The notes beneath the pieces were generated by a model. The model did not search any database, was not told the DNA's origin, and was given only the letters and a program-made list of their open reading frames with translations. From Mycolicibacterium vinylchloridicum (lineage in GTDB: Bacteria > Actinomycetota > Actinomycetes > Mycobacteriales > Mycobacteriaceae), in contig NZ_JACBJQ010000030.1 in assembly GCF_013404075.1 (NCBI RefSeq), positions 1 to 64,000 on the forward strand: 64,000 bases of DNA, in the 5' to 3' direction. The position numbers were made by a program, and so were the translations under genes. Each line of letters begins with the position of its first letter. The stretch's first letter is position 1. Below are positions 15,863-23,708 of the stretch, piece by piece.

Positions 15863-16609
15863 ATGGCAGATCAGATCACTGACATCGCCGACATGCCCCG
15901 AGGCGGTCCGGATGCCTCCTGGCTGGATCGCCTGCTGGAGACCGACCGCCTCGAATACCTCGACCGCGACGACATCGACGACGAGGTCAAGCGCGGCATC
16001 GTGACGGCGCTCGACCGGATCGGCACTGTCTTCCACGAGCACGACCGCAACGCCGAACTGGTGCTGCGCGAGGTCGCCGACATCGCCGACCCCAAGATCC
16101 TCGAACTCGGCGCGGGCCATGGCGCGCTGTCGCGCAAAGTGCTCGAACAACATCCCACCGCCCACCTCACCGTCACCGACATCAATGCCGAGTCCGTGGT
16201 GGCGATGGCCGCCTCAGACCTGGGTGACCATCCCCGCGCGAGCGTCGGCCTGATGGACGCAACCGCGATCGACGCCCCGGACGGCGCGTACGACCTTGTT
16301 GTCTTCGCGCTGTCGTTCCACCATCTTTCGCCGGCACAGGCCGCCCAGGTCCTTGCCGAGGGCAGCCGGGTGGCCGGCCGGATGCTGGTCATCGACTTGC
16401 CGCGGATGCCGTCGCTGCTGCACATCGCCAAGCTGGCGGTGATGGCGCCGCTGGTGTGGTGGCCCTTCGCCCACGACGGCTTGATCAGTTCGCTGCGTTC
16501 GTACAGCCCTTCGGCGCTGCGGGCGTTGGGCGCATACGCCGGTCTCGACGTCGACGTCAGCACCAACCCGTTCGATCGGCAGGTGCTGCTGGCCCGGCGG
16601 CGCGCCTGA
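15863..16609 (+). CDS. Class I SAM-dependent methyltransferase
   Basis: 248 residues from ATG 15863 (ATG 15854 or 15851 are possible and add 3-4 residues). The SAM-binding motif I ILELGAGHGALS is followed by an acidic strand end VTDINAE and by LVVFALSFHHL, the usual post-I and motif II pattern. A hydrophobic stretch near residues 185-200 (VMAPLVWWPF) may touch membrane. The acceptor is unknown. It has no obvious counterpart between glpK and Rv3698 in the tuberculosis gene order, so it may be an insertion in this lineage. Confidence 0.83.
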   Translation: MADQITDIADMPRGGPDASWLDRLLETDRLEYLDRDDIDDEVKRGIVTALDRIGTVFHEHDRNAELVLREVADIADPKILELGAGHGALSRKVLEQHPTAHLTVTDINAESVVAMAASDLGDHPRASVGLMDATAIDAPDGAYDLVVFALSFHHLSPAQAAQVLAEGSRVAGRMLVIDLPRMPSLLHIAKLAVMAPLVWWPFAHDGLISSLRSYSPSALRALGAYAGLDVDVSTNPFDRQVLLARRRA

Positions 16610-16659
16610 TCTCTGCGATTCTCTTGCGCAACATCCTCTGACCGGGTTGCATCGACCCC

Positions 16660-18144
16660 GTGGGGGAAGAGGTCAAGCACGCGAACTTCGACCGGGCGCA
16701 TCGGCAGCAGTACCGGCGCAAGGTTCAGCTGTGTCTGGATGTGTTCGAAACCATGCTGGCGCAGTCCAGTTTCGAGTTCGACCGGCCATTGACCGGCATG
16801 GAGATCGAGTGCAACCTGGTCACCGATGACTACCAGCCGGCGATGTCCAACCAGGAGGTTCTCGCGGCCATCGCCGATCCGGCCTACCAGACCGAATTAG
16901 GCGCCTACAACATCGAATTCAATGTCCCGCCGCGCCCGCTGCCCGGACGGACCGCGCTGGAGCTGGAGGCCGAGATCCGCGCCAGTCTGAATGCCGCCGA
17001 GATCAAGGCCAACACCGATGATGCACACATCGTGATGATCGGTATCCTGCCGACGCTGATGCCGCAGCACCTGGCCGGCAGCTGGATGAGCCCGTCCCTG
17101 CGCTACCAGGCGCTCAACGACTCGATCTTCACCGCGCGCGGCGAGGACATCCTCATCGACATCACCGGACCAGAACGGCTGAGTCTGCACTCCGAGTCGA
17201 TCGCGCCCGAATCTGCCTGTACCAGTATGCAATTGCACCTGCAGGTGTCGCCGGCCGACTTCGCGGCCAACTGGAATGCCGCGCAGGTGCTGGCCGCCCC
17301 GCAACTGGCCCTCGGCGCGAACTCGCCCTATTTCTTCGGCCACCAGCTGTGGGCGGAGACGCGTATCGAGCTGTTCGCGCAGGCCACCGACACGCGCCCC
17401 GACGAGCTCAAGGCGCAGGGGGTGCGGCCCCGAGTGTGGTTCGGGGAGCGCTGGATCACTTCGATTTTCGACCTGTTCGAAGAGAACGTCCGGTACTTTC
17501 CGTCGCTGCTGCCCGAGCTGTCCGACGAAGACCCGGTGGCCGAGCTTGCTGCCGGCCGTACTCCGCACCTCCCCGAACTCCGGCTGCACAACGGCACGGT
17601 GTACCGCTGGAACCGGCCGGTGTACGACGTCGTGAACGGCCGTCCACACCTACGCGTGGAGAACCGGGTATTGCCCGCCGGGCCGACGGTCGTCGACATG
17701 ATGGCCAATTCGGCGTTCTACTACGGCGCGCTGAGGGTCCTGTCCGAAGAGGACCGCCCGCTGTGGACGAAGATGAGTTTCACTGCCGCACATGACAACT
17801 TCATCGAGGCAGCACGCCACGGGATGGAGGCCCGGCTGTATTGGCCCGGCCTGGGTGAAATCACCCCCGACGAGCTCGTGTTGCGCACCCTGCTGCCGAT
17901 GGCCGACGAAGGCCTGCGCCGCTGGGGGGTGGCCGCAGAGGTGCGCGACCGCTACCTCGGGGTGATCGAAGGACGTGCCAAGACCGGTCGCAACGGCTCG
18001 GCATGGCAGGTCGCGACCGTACAGGCGCTGCAGCGTCGGGGCATGACGCGCCCGCAGGCGCTGGCCGAGATGCTGCGCCGATACTGCGACCTGATGCACA
18101 GCAACGAACCCGTCCACACCTGGGACGACATCACCGCGGAGTAG
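16660..18144 (+). CDS. Glutamate-cysteine ligase family protein (Rv3698-like)
   Basis: 494 residues from GTG 16660. It resembles the GCS2/carboxylate-amine ligase fold: an early EIECNLV motif near residue 48-54, YNIEFNVPPRPLPG at 83-96 and HLQVSPADFAANWNA around 190. Members condense an amino acid with another amine using ATP, but the substrates of this mycobacterial branch are not known. True EgtA (gamma-glutamylcysteine synthesis) is encoded separately at 30124-31413. It sits just upstream of a methyltransferase whose promoter overlaps this gene's stop codon. Confidence 0.82.
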   Translation: MGEEVKHANFDRAHRQQYRRKVQLCLDVFETMLAQSSFEFDRPLTGMEIECNLVTDDYQPAMSNQEVLAAIADPAYQTELGAYNIEFNVPPRPLPGRTALELEAEIRASLNAAEIKANTDDAHIVMIGILPTLMPQHLAGSWMSPSLRYQALNDSIFTARGEDILIDITGPERLSLHSESIAPESACTSMQLHLQVSPADFAANWNAAQVLAAPQLALGANSPYFFGHQLWAETRIELFAQATDTRPDELKAQGVRPRVWFGERWITSIFDLFEENVRYFPSLLPELSDEDPVAELAAGRTPHLPELRLHNGTVYRWNRPVYDVVNGRPHLRVENRVLPAGPTVVDMMANSAFYYGALRVLSEEDRPLWTKMSFTAAHDNFIEAARHGMEARLYWPGLGEITPDELVLRTLLPMADEGLRRWGVAAEVRDRYLGVIEGRAKTGRNGSAWQVATVQALQRRGMTRPQALAEMLRRYCDLMHSNEPVHTWDDITAE

Positions 18145-18147
18145 GTT
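18142..18147 (+). promoter_or_regulatory. Predicted -10 element overlapping the upstream stop codon
   Basis: TAGGTT (TANNNT) begins with the TAG stop of the preceding gene and lies 7 nt before ATG 18155. The downstream gene may therefore have its own leaderless transcript in addition to read-through. Confidence 0.4.
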
Positions 18148-18154
18148 GGGGGCC

Positions 18155-18823
18155 ATGGATTCTGAGGTGATGGATTGGGACAGCGTCTACAAACAAGAAG
18201 GCGGATTCGACGGCCCGCCACCATGGAACATCGGTGAGCCACAACCCGAGCTGGCCGCGCTGATGCGGGACGGAAGGCTCACCGGCGATGTGCTCGACGC
18301 CGGCTGCGGGCACGCCGAACTCTCATTGGCGCTCGCGGCTGCGGGCAGCACCGTCGTGGGCATCGACCTGTCTCCCACCGCCATCGCCGCCGCGAGCGAG
18401 GCCGCGCGCGAACGAGGCCTGAGCAATGCGACGTACGTATGCGCCGACATCACCTCCTTCACCGGCTACGACGAGCGGTTTTCCACGATCGTCGACAGCA
18501 CGCTCTTCCACTCGCTGCCCGTCGACCGCCGGGACGCCTACCTGGAGTCGATTCACCGAGCTGCCGCGCCCGGCGCCCATCTGTACGTACTGGTGTTCGC
18601 CAAGGGCGCCTTCCCGCCGGATGTGGAGACCAAGCCCAACGAAGTCGACGAGGACGAGCTGCGGGCCGCGGTGTCCCGCCACTTCGTGATCGACGACATC
18701 CGGCCGGCCAAGATTCACGCACACATGCCGGAAATTCCCGGCGCGCCGACCCCTGCCGATGTGGACGAGAAGGGCCGGGTGAAGATGCCCGCGTTCCTGC
18801 TCAGCGCGCATAAAGAGAGCTGA
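18155..18823 (+). CDS. Class I SAM-dependent methyltransferase (Rv3699-like)
   Basis: 222 residues from ATG 18155. Motif I is LDAGCGHAELS (about 51-61), followed by VVGIDLSP and the stretch FSTIVDSTLFHSLP, which is the standard methyltransferase_25/11 layout. The C-terminal region ends RVKMPAFLLSAHKES. Such proteins in mycobacteria often modify thiols, halides or small metabolites (TPMT-like), but the acceptor is not evident. A TTG at 18146 would extend it by 3 residues; the TANNNT spacing favours 18155. A hairpin terminator follows directly. Confidence 0.85.
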   Translation: MDSEVMDWDSVYKQEGGFDGPPPWNIGEPQPELAALMRDGRLTGDVLDAGCGHAELSLALAAAGSTVVGIDLSPTAIAAASEAARERGLSNATYVCADITSFTGYDERFSTIVDSTLFHSLPVDRRDAYLESIHRAAAPGAHLYVLVFAKGAFPPDVETKPNEVDEDELRAAVSRHFVIDDIRPAKIHAHMPEIPGAPTPADVDEKGRVKMPAFLLSAHKES

Positions 18824-18828
18824 ATCTG

Positions 18829-18857
18829 TGGATTGCGCTAGGGAATAGCGCAATCCA
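18829..18857 (+). terminator. Hairpin terminator after the Rv3699-like gene
   Basis: TGGATTGCGCTA (18829-18840) and its exact complement TAGCGCAATCCA (18846-18857) form a perfect 12-bp stem with a 5-nt loop, starting 6 nt after the stop codon. It isolates the next locus from the methyltransferase transcript. Confidence 0.75.
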
Positions 18858-18903
18858 GCTCACGCCACTTCCGTAGCCGACGCCGGTGTCCCCATGATCG
18901 GCC

Positions 18904-19617
18904 ATGGACCTACCGCACACCCTCTACGGACAGCTTTACCTGCTGGCCTACGACCGCAAGCGGCGCCGATTCGACTATGGCAAGCTCTGGCTGCTGGGCC
19001 ACGCCCTGCGCGGCGCCACCCTCACCGAACTGCTCGGCAGCGGCCATCTTCGGGACGTCGACGGCACGGCTCGCCTGGCTTGTGACCGGTTACCCGTCGA
19101 TCCGGTTTTACGAGCCACCGTCGAGGCAATCGACGACGACGATCCGAAACCGTGGTCTCTTCTGGTCGCATCGAGCTTCCAAGACACCAGTGGAATGGTG
19201 CGTCGCCATCTGGAGCACCACGGCTGGGTCCGGCCTCAACGACGGTGGAGGCTCGGCGTCATCCCGACCCGCTGCGCCGGGGTGTCTGATGAGCCTTCGG
19301 TTGCCGCACTCGCGGACCGCGCGATTCAGGCGGTCCGCAATGCCGTCGCCAATCGGCCCGCAGATCCCCGCGCATTGACGCTGGGTCTGCTGACCGTGCT
19401 GTGCGAACTGCCGTTACTGGGCACGGACGAACTCGAGGAGCACGCCGACAAGCTGCGCGACCTGGCCCTCATGGCGGCAGTCCCCGTCGCCGGGGTGTAT
19501 CAGGCGGTGGCGGCGGTCCACGCCCAATTGGACGCAAACAACCACGCGTACGACCACTCCGGCGGCGGGTGCGGCGGGTGCGGAGGTTGCGGTGGTTGCG
19601 GTGGTTGCGGTGGCTAG
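18904..19617 (+). CDS. GPP34 (GOLPH3/VPS74-like) protein with Cys-Gly-Gly repeat tail
   Basis: 237 residues from ATG 18904. The body matches the GPP34 family of phosphoinositide-binding-like helical proteins: YGQLYLLAYDRKRRRF, LLGHALRGATLTEL, HHGWVRP and LGLLTVLCELPLLG. In bacteria the function of GPP34 is unknown. The last 20 residues are a striking tail with Cys at every third position (five Cys, each followed by Gly-Gly). Cys so close together cannot pair normally and suggest metal binding or modification. Translation of the next gene probably overlaps the tail. It begins a four-gene locus. Confidence 0.82.
   Translation: MDLPHTLYGQLYLLAYDRKRRRFDYGKLWLLGHALRGATLTELLGSGHLRDVDGTARLACDRLPVDPVLRATVEAIDDDDPKPWSLLVASSFQDTSGMVRRHLEHHGWVRPQRRWRLGVIPTRCAGVSDEPSVAALADRAIQAVRNAVANRPADPRALTLGLLTVLCELPLLGTDELEEHADKLRDLALMAAVPVAGVYQAVAAVHAQLDANNHAYDHSGGGCGGCGGCGGCGGCGG
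19566..19614 (+). repeat. 9-bp tandem repeat coding for Cys-Gly-Gly
   Basis: Five imperfect copies of a 9-bp unit resembling TGCGGTGGT encode the C-terminal Cys-Gly-Gly repeats. The last three copies are identical, so copy number may vary between strains. Confidence 0.65.
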
Positions 19618-20113
19618 GCGACAGGACCGCCGGATGGCACGGGTGGACGCCGCGCTGGCGGCACTCGAGCTGCCCGAGGCGGTGTTCAAGACCTGCCCGT
19701 GGCAGCCCAGGGAGCTTATCGAGACGGGGCTGCGGCAGTGGCTGCGCTGCTGCGGCCCGGCGCTCGGGCAGCGGCGGATGATCGGGATGCCCTCGCGTGC
19801 CGTCGACGAGGCCTGGCACGGATTCATCCTCTGCACCGCCATGTATTCCGCGTTCTGCGACAGGGCCTACGGCCGATACCTGCATCACCATCCCGAAGGC
19901 GCGACGCCGATCGATATCCCGGGCGCGACCGACTCGGCGTGTGAACAGCTCGGCCGCACGGTGGTCGCGTGGTCGCTGGTTGCCAAAACCGATGAGTGTT
20001 GTGTCCTTTGGGATATCGACCATCGCGTCGGCGTGGATCAGCCGTGGGGCATTGACCTCGTTCGGGTCTCGGCTATCGAGACGGCGCTATCCAAACAGCT
20101 AGCCAAACGTTGA
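19610..20113 (+). CDS. Glycine-rich-domain-protein-like (GRDP/PF07173-type) protein
   Basis: 167 residues if started at GTG 19610, which overlaps the previous stop; GTG 19592/19601 and ATG 19634 are in-frame alternatives. The core VDEAWHGFILCTAMYSAFC followed by YGRYLHH resembles the conserved DEAWH motif of the plant glycine-rich-domain protein family. It is soluble, with several Cys (WLRCCG and DECC). Function is unknown. Overlap with the Cys-Gly-tailed GPP34 gene and proximity to a second Cys-Gly-tailed protein point to a shared process. Confidence 0.68.
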   Translation: MARRQDRRMARVDAALAALELPEAVFKTCPWQPRELIETGLRQWLRCCGPALGQRRMIGMPSRAVDEAWHGFILCTAMYSAFCDRAYGRYLHHHPEGATPIDIPGATDSACEQLGRTVVAWSLVAKTDECCVLWDIDHRVGVDQPWGIDLVRVSAIETALSKQLAKR

Positions 20114-20129
20114 GAGAGGAGTCAGCATC

Positions 20130-20435
20130 ATGAACGGATCGGTTGTCACAGGGGTTGTGTTCGCACTCGTCCTCGCGGTGGCCTCGGCATTCCTGGTGGT
20201 CACGGTGAGGCGCGCGGTCCGGAATCGCAACAGCAGCGTCGAGGAGCGCGGCCGAAACGCGATCGCGAACCTCGCCATCGACCGCAACCGCCGGCAGGTA
20301 TGGGGCGCAGCCTCGCTGGGCATATTCGCGGCCGGCACCGAGCTTACCTCTGGCACAGGATGTTCCAGTGACAGTGGCGGCTGCGGAGGCGGAGGCTGCG
20401 GTGGTGGTGGCTGTGGCGGCGGGTGCGGAGGGTGA
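20130..20435 (+). CDS. Small membrane protein with Cys/Gly-rich C-terminal tail
   Basis: 101 residues from ATG 20130, preceded by a good Shine-Dalgarno (AGAGGAG, 20114-20120). One N-terminal membrane helix (about 5-25) is followed by a basic region, a second weakly hydrophobic stretch near 58-68, and a tail of about 25 residues made of Cys, Gly and Ser (for example GGCGGGGCGGGGCGGG). The tail resembles those noted on actinobacterial proteins described as carrying uncomplexed cysteines. It overlaps the next gene by 4 nt. No enzymatic domain is visible. Confidence 0.75.
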   Translation: MNGSVVTGVVFALVLAVASAFLVVTVRRAVRNRNSSVEERGRNAIANLAIDRNRRQVWGAASLGIFAAGTELTSGTGCSSDSGGCGGGGCGGGGCGGGCGG

Positions 20436-21490
20436 ACATCTGGATTCGGATACCCTCCGGAATACGCGCTCTGCTGCTGATCGCCGCATGGCTCACCTAT
20501 GGTGCACTACTGTCGAATCTCAACTCACTGGATGACGGCAGCCGAACCGCCGAAATCATCTGGGGTGCTTGTCTTGTCGGTGCGACAGTCACCGTGATCG
20601 GCGACTCGGTGAGGTGCCCGCTGTTGGATACGGCGTTGCGGACCGGCAATCTGCCCGACGAGATCGAGCTGGCAGATTGGCGGCGACGGCTGATCCGAAG
20701 TCGCGTTGGCGCCGCACTGACACCCTGGTTCGCCACCGCCTACCTCGGATTCGGCGCGCTGTCGGCCGACTCGAGCCGGTCACCGCACCGGGTGCTCCTT
20801 CTGTGGGTGTTCGGGCTCGGCATCATCTGGGTTTTCGTTGCAGTGCACAAGCGGACCACGCGGATCAGGCAGCTGGAACTCGCCATCCGGCAGCGTCGAG
20901 AGGCCGCGACACCCGCGAAACCCACTGTGCCGGCCGAAGAGCGGCGCTGGCGGTCCAACGCCGAGACCCCAATGGCTGGGCGGATCACCATGACTGCTGT
21001 GGTGGGCACTGCGATGGCCTTCGTCGTCTTGCTCGTGGCCGACCTGGATTCCGTCGTCTACAGCGACTCCAGGGCAGCTCATCTCGGGTGGGCGACAGTG
21101 ATCGCGACCGTCACCGGGATCGCCATGACCGCGCTGGCGTTCGGCGATCCACGTCTCCGTGCCAACGCCGACACGATCGATGCGATTCTGCAGTACGACT
21201 GGGCCTTCCGCGCGGCTGAATTGCCGGCTCAATTCGATGTCGATCAGTGGCGGAACTGGATCAGGCGCCATCACCAATCCGATGGGAGGCTACTGATCTG
21301 GGCGACCTTCTTCTCGATCGTCGCCGGGTGGGCGATTCTGACTCACCCCCCGGGATATCACTGGATCGTGGCCATGCTGCTCGCAGTGCTGGCGATCTGG
21401 GAACTTCGCCGTTGGCAATACCTGTGCGCCATGAACGCACGGCTGAAGAATCTGGTGGAGCGACACGCTATCGGACAGCTGTTCGGATAG
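20432..21490 (+). CDS. Membrane protein with internal duplication, unknown function
   Basis: 352 residues from GTG 20432 (GTGA overlap with the previous stop; GTG 20423 is an alternative). Two similar halves are visible: residues about 10-140 and 184-326. Each has two membrane helices, then a loop with the pattern LP..(F/I)..(A/D)..WR..(I/L)R, then two more helices. The loops read LPDEIELADWRRRLIR (74-89) and LPAQFDVDQWRNWIRR (264-279). An internal tandem duplication of a 4-helix unit is inferred. It closes the Cys/Gly-tail locus; no homologous family is recognised. Confidence 0.7.
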   Translation: MNIWIRIPSGIRALLLIAAWLTYGALLSNLNSLDDGSRTAEIIWGACLVGATVTVIGDSVRCPLLDTALRTGNLPDEIELADWRRRLIRSRVGAALTPWFATAYLGFGALSADSSRSPHRVLLLWVFGLGIIWVFVAVHKRTTRIRQLELAIRQRREAATPAKPTVPAEERRWRSNAETPMAGRITMTAVVGTAMAFVVLLVADLDSVVYSDSRAAHLGWATVIATVTGIAMTALAFGDPRLRANADTIDAILQYDWAFRAAELPAQFDVDQWRNWIRRHHQSDGRLLIWATFFSIVAGWAILTHPPGYHWIVAMLLAVLAIWELRRWQYLCAMNARLKNLVERHAIGQLFG

Positions 21491-21573
21491 CGACCAAACG
21501 AATCTGCGAATCGTGCAAGGAATGCTGGTCGATCGGACACTATCTATTCTCAACTGGTGACGGTCGCCTCATC

Positions 21574-21657
21574 ATGAATGGCATTGAGAGGCGGCGGAGG
21601 GACGGGGCCATGCAACGAGAAACATTCCATGCGCGCGTCGCCGGCGTAAGAAGCTGA
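21574..21657 (+). CDS. Possible 27-residue leader ORF before the response regulator
   Basis: ATG 21574 opens a 27-codon frame, strongly basic at its start (IERRRRDG), that ends one base before the response-regulator ATG. A TATTCT hexamer at 21545-21550 could be the -10 of a transcript that includes it. The 168-bp gap holds no other candidate. The Shine-Dalgarno signal is weak, so translation is uncertain. Confidence 0.25.
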   Translation: MNGIERRRRDGAMQRETFHARVAGVRS

Positions 21658-21658
21658 C

Positions 21659-22327
21659 ATGCAGGTCCTGTTGGTCGAAGACGACGACGGGGTCGCATCG
21701 GCCCTGGTCGAGCTCCTCGGCCAGGCCGGCACGGTAGTCATCAGGACCAGTCGCGGTGCCGATGCCCTGCACCGGGTCAAGGGCTGCGATCTGGTGCTGC
21801 TGGACCTTGGGCTGCCCGATATGGATGGGCTGGATGTGCTGCGCACCCTGCGGCGGGCGTCCACCGTTCCGGTCATCATCATGACCGCGCGAGACAGCGA
21901 CGGCGCGGTGGTGCTGGGCCTGCGGGCCGGCGCCGATGACTATCTGGTCAAACCAGTGCGGAAGGCGGTGCTGCTGGCCCGTATCGAGGCTGTCATGCGG
22001 CGGCTCCGGCGGGTGACCGGTGACGTGCCTGCCAATCCCGCAGGTCCCGTCATGGCAGGCCCGGTGACCATCGACCGCGACCGCAGGGAGGTGAGCGTCG
22101 CCGGGGTACAGCAAGCGCTGACCCGGACCGAGTTCCAGATCGTCGCCAATCTGGCTGGGCGCCTTGGGGAAGCCGTCAGTCGCGAAGAGCTCATGCTCCA
22201 GGTGTGGGGCACCGCGGTCGTCGGCCGGTCGCGGTCACTGGACTTCTTCATCGGACAGATTCGCAACAAGCTCCCGGGTCTTCCGTTACGCACGGTGCGC
22301 GGCTTCGGTTTTCGGCTGGACGCCTGA
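21659..22327 (+). CDS. OmpR-family response regulator
   Basis: 222 residues from ATG 21659. Receiver domain (1-115): acidic patch E7-D10, phosphoacceptor D49 in LLDLGLPD, T76 and K98 in DDYLVKP. The C-terminal winged helix (about 130-222) has TRTEFQIVANLAGR and the ending TVRGFGFRLDA. It is directly followed (1 nt) by its histidine kinase gene, then by a binding lipoprotein, so the three form an operon. Likely targets are unknown. Confidence 0.93.
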   Translation: MQVLLVEDDDGVASALVELLGQAGTVVIRTSRGADALHRVKGCDLVLLDLGLPDMDGLDVLRTLRRASTVPVIIMTARDSDGAVVLGLRAGADDYLVKPVRKAVLLARIEAVMRRLRRVTGDVPANPAGPVMAGPVTIDRDRREVSVAGVQQALTRTEFQIVANLAGRLGEAVSREELMLQVWGTAVVGRSRSLDFFIGQIRNKLPGLPLRTVRGFGFRLDA

Positions 22328-22328
22328 C

Positions 22329-23708
22329 GTGGGCCTGCGCGTCCGGCTCATCCTCGTCGTCCTGTTGCTGATGGCGGTTCTTGCCCTCGCTGTACCGCTG
22401 GCCCTGAGCGTGGCAGACCGCCGGACCTCGACCCTGGCTGCCGAACGCGATCGACAAGCGGTCGCCCTGGCCGACGAGGCCGCCGTTGCGGGCGCTCCGT
22501 TGCAACAGGTGGTCGACCGCTACTACGAGGTGTACCGGGAGGGCGTGCTGATCGTCGACGCCGACGGTAAACCCCTGGCCGCCAAGGGACTCGATGGATC
22601 AGATCCTGGCGTCAGGTCCGCGGCCGACCACGCCCTTGTCGATGCACCGACGTCCCGGTGGACCAGAATCTGGCCGTGGGACCAGGGCGACGTTTTGACC
22701 ACAGCGGGCGTGCGCCGCGACGGGCAACTGGTCGGTGCGGTCGTCGCCGCCGTCGACACCTCAGTCGCGGCACGCGGTGTCGCGATCGCCTGGATGTGGG
22801 TAGCGCTCGGTTCGCTGGTACTGCTCATGCTGGCGGTGCTGGTAGCCCGCGGGCTCACCCGATGGGTGCTGCGCCCGCTGACCGGTCTGGAGCAGGCCGT
22901 TGCCGAGATGACCGAAGGAGTGTCCGGTCCGCCCGCCAACATGGCCGGCCCGCCCGAGCTGCGCCACTTCACCGCCGCGTTCAACACGATGTCACAAGCG
23001 GTTCGGGCCTCCCTCGAGCGGCAACGCCGACTGGTCGCCGACGCATCACACCAGCTGCGAAACCCATTGGCGGCAGTCCGGTTACGCGCGGACACTCTCG
23101 AAGAAAGCGTGACGGAGTCCGGCCAGGCGACCTTCCGGTCGATGAGCGCCGAACTGGACCGCTTGGAGAACCTGCTGCACCAACTCCTGCGCCTGGCTCG
23201 CGCAGAGGAACTCACCGGCACCCGCAAGGCGGGCCTGTCCACCGTGACCGAGTCGACCGACCTCGCGGACGTGATCGCTGAGCGCGTCACGTTCTGGCAG
23301 CCGGTTGCCGACCGGCGAGACCAGCAGCTGCAGAACCATTCTCAGCTTCCCGGCCCGGTCGTCCAACTGGCCCGCCACGACGTGGAACAGCTGCTCGATA
23401 TCGCGATCGACAACGCTTTGCGATACGCGGGTGACGGCACCACCGTCTCGGTGTCGGCGGCGCGCACCGATGAGGACGTCGAGCTTCTCGTGAGTGATGA
23501 CGGGCGGGGGCTGGCCGACGCCGACCTGTCCAAAGCCGCAACCCGGTTCTGGCGCGGCCAAAAGGACATCGCCGGAACAGGTCTCGGACTCGCCATCGCC
23601 GCGGAGATCACCGCGGGCCATGGCGGCACCATCGCGCTGGAGAAGGCGCCCGAAGGTGGTCTGCTGGTGCGCTTCCGCCTGCCCGCCGCCGACGAGGCGG
23701 TATCGTGA
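22329..23708 (+). CDS. Sensor histidine kinase
   Basis: 459 residues from GTG 22329. It has a membrane helix at about 7-27, a periplasmic region of about 125 residues, a second helix at about 150-173 and a HAMP segment. The HisKA domain has the phosphoacceptor H241 in DASHQLRNPL. The HATPase has N-box DNALRYAGDG, then DDGRGL and GTGLGLAIA. It autophosphorylates and passes phosphate to the adjacent OmpR-type regulator. The periplasmic loop may contact the binding lipoprotein encoded next (inference). The stop overlaps that gene's start (GTGA). Confidence 0.93.
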   Translation: MGLRVRLILVVLLLMAVLALAVPLALSVADRRTSTLAAERDRQAVALADEAAVAGAPLQQVVDRYYEVYREGVLIVDADGKPLAAKGLDGSDPGVRSAADHALVDAPTSRWTRIWPWDQGDVLTTAGVRRDGQLVGAVVAAVDTSVAARGVAIAWMWVALGSLVLLMLAVLVARGLTRWVLRPLTGLEQAVAEMTEGVSGPPANMAGPPELRHFTAAFNTMSQAVRASLERQRRLVADASHQLRNPLAAVRLRADTLEESVTESGQATFRSMSAELDRLENLLHQLLRLARAEELTGTRKAGLSTVTESTDLADVIAERVTFWQPVADRRDQQLQNHSQLPGPVVQLARHDVEQLLDIAIDNALRYAGDGTTVSVSAARTDEDVELLVSDDGRGLADADLSKAATRFWRGQKDIAGTGLGLAIAAEITAGHGGTIALEKAPEGGLLVRFRLPAADEAVS

